A stretch of 31,137 nt of DNA from a virus, in the IMG/VR virus record IMGVR_UViG_3300027754_000305, positions 1-31,137 of that record; one strand, 5' to 3'. Below are positions 28,773-31,137 of the stretch, in pieces. Each line of letters begins with the position of its first letter. Within the stretch, counting starts at the first letter, position 1. Below the pieces are notes generated by a model. It saw only the letters and a list, made by a program, of their open reading frames with translations, was not told where the DNA came from and made no database searches. Made by a program: the position numbers and the translations under genes.

Positions 28773-30413
28773 ATGATTGCACGCCAACAACGCCCCTATC
28801 AGGCCCAGGCCTTCTGGTTCCGGAAAAAAGTCCGGCGTTACCTGCTGTCGTGGCTGCGGCAGGGCGGTAAGACGACCACGCTGGCAGACCAAAGTCTCCA
28901 GGAAATGATGGAGGTGCCAGGGCGGCTGGTGACCTTCGCGAGCGCGTCATTGGGCATCGGCGGGGAAATGATCGAGAAAGAAGCCAAGTCCTGGGGCGAG
29001 CTGATGGCCGGCCTGCGGGATCTGGCATCCAAGCAGAACATGCGCCTGGTGGGAGTGGAGACGCGGGATGATCGCGGGGACGCCGCGAAGGAGCTGCCCG
29101 CGGACCTGCCCTGGTCGGATCTGGCCGGGATCATGGAGCGGAATCGTTTCGAGCTGAAGCTCTGGCATTCCAATTCTGTGTGCAGCCGGACGAAGGTGAT
29201 CGCCGCAAACCTGAGCACCTGCCGGGGGTGGTCGGGATCGGTGAAGCTGGACGAGGCTGCTTTCGTGCGGGATCTGAGTGTCCTGCTGGCGGAAATCGAG
29301 CCCTTTGTCTCGACTGACCCGACTTTCAATTTGATCATGGCTACCACGCCGCCGGACGACTACGGACATTTTGCCTATGAGCTGATGGCCGAGGAGAACG
29401 GGGTGGAGGAATGGGAGGTGAAGCCGGAGGGGAACTGGTATCGGAACCGCATGGGCCTCTGGGTCCACCGGGTGACCGTGGACGATGCCTACGCCGCCGG
29501 CCGCAAATGCTACGACGCCGACACCGGAGCCGCGCAGACGCCGGATGAGAACCGGGCCATCTCCCTGAATCGGGAAGGCTGGGACCGGAGCAACCGCCTG
29601 CTGCGTCCGAAGGTGGGCACCAGCATGGTGAGCCCCATGGCGGTGGATGCCGCGATGCAACGCGGCCGGCACGGGCTGGCGGTGGCTGGGGATCTGGCGA
29701 GCGGTGACCTGGAAAAGGTGGTTTCCCAAATCGGGGACGGCAAGATCACCGTGGGCGTGGATTTGGCCACTACCACCAGCAAGAAGAGCAACCCGACCGC
29801 CCTGGCCATCTGCGAGCGGCGCGGCATGGTTTACCATTTCCCCCTGGTCTGGTGGTGGAAGACGAGCAACCCGGAGGAGACGCAGCAGAAGCTCCAGCAG
29901 ATCCTGCAAGCGTTGAAGGCTGCTGGGAAAAATGTCCGCGGAACCGGGGTGGATGCTTCGAATGAGCGCTTTTTCTCGACGAATCTGCGGACTCGGATGC
30001 GCAGTCTGCGGCTGGGCTTCGTGCATTTGATCCTGAAGGGATCGCGGACGAATTACCGGGGCGAGGACATCACGGTGCAGAGCTATCTGGGGAATCTGAC
30101 GGCCAATGCCTTCGAGGACGGGCAGGTGGCCATTCCGCAGAACCGCTATTTGTCGGACGACATCGCCCGGAAGAAGAAGGATGGATCTGGATTCAGCGCC
30201 AACGTCGGCCCGAACGGGGAGCACGCGGACACGCTGGACGCCATCGAGATCGCCCTTTCGCTCCAAGCCAAGGGGGCTGGCTCCGCCCAGGCCGAGGCCC
30301 TGCCCGTCGGGGAAGTCTGCCAATCCATGAACGCCGGCGGAAACCGTTTCCGCTCCGGACTTAAAAACCCCCTGCTGCGCAAGGTCCGCAGTCTCTTCAA
30401 ATTTAACTCATGA
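28773..30413 (+). CDS. Terminase large subunit (Mu gp28-like)
   Basis: This encodes 546 residues. Walker A is LRQGGKTTT (K33, T34), a usual deviant form for terminases, and Walker B is VKLDEAAF (D160, E161). The RNase H-like nuclease follows: ITVGVDLATT (D330), TGVDASNERFF (D394) and HADTLDAIEIAL (D486/D489). It pumps DNA into the prohead and cuts at the headful point. In Mu-like phages this includes some flanking host DNA. It ends in an ATGA overlap with the portal gene. Confidence 0.9.
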   Translation: MIARQQRPYQAQAFWFRKKVRRYLLSWLRQGGKTTTLADQSLQEMMEVPGRLVTFASASLGIGGEMIEKEAKSWGELMAGLRDLASKQNMRLVGVETRDDRGDAAKELPADLPWSDLAGIMERNRFELKLWHSNSVCSRTKVIAANLSTCRGWSGSVKLDEAAFVRDLSVLLAEIEPFVSTDPTFNLIMATTPPDDYGHFAYELMAEENGVEEWEVKPEGNWYRNRMGLWVHRVTVDDAYAAGRKCYDADTGAAQTPDENRAISLNREGWDRSNRLLRPKVGTSMVSPMAVDAAMQRGRHGLAVAGDLASGDLEKVVSQIGDGKITVGVDLATTTSKKSNPTALAICERRGMVYHFPLVWWWKTSNPEETQQKLQQILQALKAAGKNVRGTGVDASNERFFSTNLRTRMRSLRLGFVHLILKGSRTNYRGEDITVQSYLGNLTANAFEDGQVAIPQNRYLSDDIARKKKDGSGFSANVGPNGEHADTLDAIEIALSLQAKGAGSAQAEALPVGEVCQSMNAGGNRFRSGLKNPLLRKVRSLFKFNS

Positions 30414-31137
30414 GCCTGAAATCCAAAATCCAATCCTACCTGGGCAGGCTGATCCCCCGCCAGCACCGCCACACGTTCAACCCTACGCTGGACAACATCG
30501 GCGCGGCCAGCAGCCTGGACGTGAACAAAATCCACGACGCCATTTCCCAGGCGAATGCCGGCAACACTATGGCGCTCTTCGGCATCTTCCAGGAGATGGT
30601 GCTGACGGATAACTACATCCAGGCGCTGATTGATTCCCGGAAACGCTCGGCGCTCAAGGATTCCATTTCCTTTCCGCCTGTGGATAAAAAGAACCCTCTG
30701 GACGTGGCCGCCAGCAAAGCTGCGGAATTGATGTTCGCAGGCTACACGCCAAACGCTGACGAGGTGGACGACTGGCAGCTCGCCATGGGGGCCCTCATGG
30801 ATGGCACCGTCTGGCCGGTGGTATTTCTCTCGAAACGTTACGCCCCCAGCACTCGCCCAGGTCTGCGCTTCGACCTCCAGGGACTCAAACTCGTGGACCC
30901 TTTACTGCTCGACTGGACCCGGGGCAAACTCATGCTGGCGGACACGTCGGACAACGGCAATCGGCTGGGGACCTTTCACGAGCCCGACCCCGCGCAGTAT
31001 ATTAAACACCAGGGGCACCTTTTGAGCATCAGCGGAAACCGGGGCGGCCCGCTCCGTAGCCTGCTCTTCTGGTGGCTGTTCGCCACGATGAACCGGGATT
31101 TCTGGAGCCGCTTCCTGGACCGCTTCGGTGCGCCTTT
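30410..31137 (+). CDS. Portal protein (Mu gp29 / DUF935), partial 3'
   Basis: The first 242 codons are in the window. Features of the DUF935 portal family include ALFGIFQEMVLTDNYIQALI with RKRSALKD near residues 55-82, a DWQLAMGALMDGTVWPVVFL stretch near 125, and the late GPLRSLLFWWLFATMNRDFW followed by RFLDRFGAPF at the cut, which is the classic portal signature. It forms the dodecameric ring through which DNA passes. The start overlaps the terminase stop. The gene is truncated by the window edge, not by mutation. Confidence 0.88.
   Translation, partial: MSLKSKIQSYLGRLIPRQHRHTFNPTLDNIGAASSLDVNKIHDAISQANAGNTMALFGIFQEMVLTDNYIQALIDSRKRSALKDSISFPPVDKKNPLDVAASKAAELMFAGYTPNADEVDDWQLAMGALMDGTVWPVVFLSKRYAPSTRPGLRFDLQGLKLVDPLLLDWTRGKLMLADTSDNGNRLGTFHEPDPAQYIKHQGHLLSISGNRGGPLRSLLFWWLFATMNRDFWSRFLDRFGAP

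Noticed and set aside
1-31137. tRNA genes, IS elements, CRISPR arrays, Mu-type end sequences
   Set aside because: None seen. Both window edges fall inside structural genes, so the phage ends are outside.

Overview
This window is the interior of a Mu-like transposable phage or prophage genome, high in GC, from a Gram-negative-type bacterium. The diagnostic set is a MuA-type DDE transposase, a MuB-type AAA ATPase, the Mu head proteins I, T, F and G, a gp36-type head protein, gp27/gp28-type terminase subunits and a gp29-type portal. The order gp37-like terminator, tube, tail chaperones, tape measure, with no sheath gene, suggests a long non-contractile (siphovirus) tail like that of D3112 or B3. 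The host cannot be fixed from sequence alone; high GC and A/C-rich, Shine-Dalgarno-poor leaders make a Verrucomicrobiota-like host a low-confidence guess. Both window edges cut structural genes, so the phage ends and attachment sites are not visible.

Layout: 1-9525 (minus strand, reading right to left) is a late operon: protease/scaffold I, decoration protein, major capsid T, gp36-like, unknown, gp37-like, tube, tail chaperone with a candidate -1 frameshift, a spherulin-4-like glycosidase, tape measure, and three distal-tail proteins. 9551-10838 (minus) is the lysogeny operon: XRE repressor, membrane zinc-ribbon protein, secreted Cys-rich protein. 10875-19642 (plus) is the early operon: a small Ner-like HTH protein, a ParB-like protein, small zinc-binding, membrane and HTH proteins, transposase A, ATPase B, and a run of unknown genes. 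19649-22536 (plus) holds F, here fused to a zincin metalloprotease-like domain, an unknown partner gene, and G. 22654-25374 is a lysis module, 25384-27555 a tail fibre, and 28071-31137 terminase and portal.

The most unusual features are: two near-identical 36-37 bp elements, one in front of each late module on opposite strands, read as phage-specific late promoters; a two-armed genome with late genes diverging from a central control region; a spherulin-4/GH135-like enzyme in the tail assembly cluster; the F-zincin fusion with a translationally coupled neighbour; a cargo pair co-transcribed with the repressor; and recurrent A/C-rich leaders built from CCCAACA-like units in front of many starts on both strands. 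No tRNA, rRNA, IS element or CRISPR array was seen, and no gene-free gap exceeds about 155 bases.
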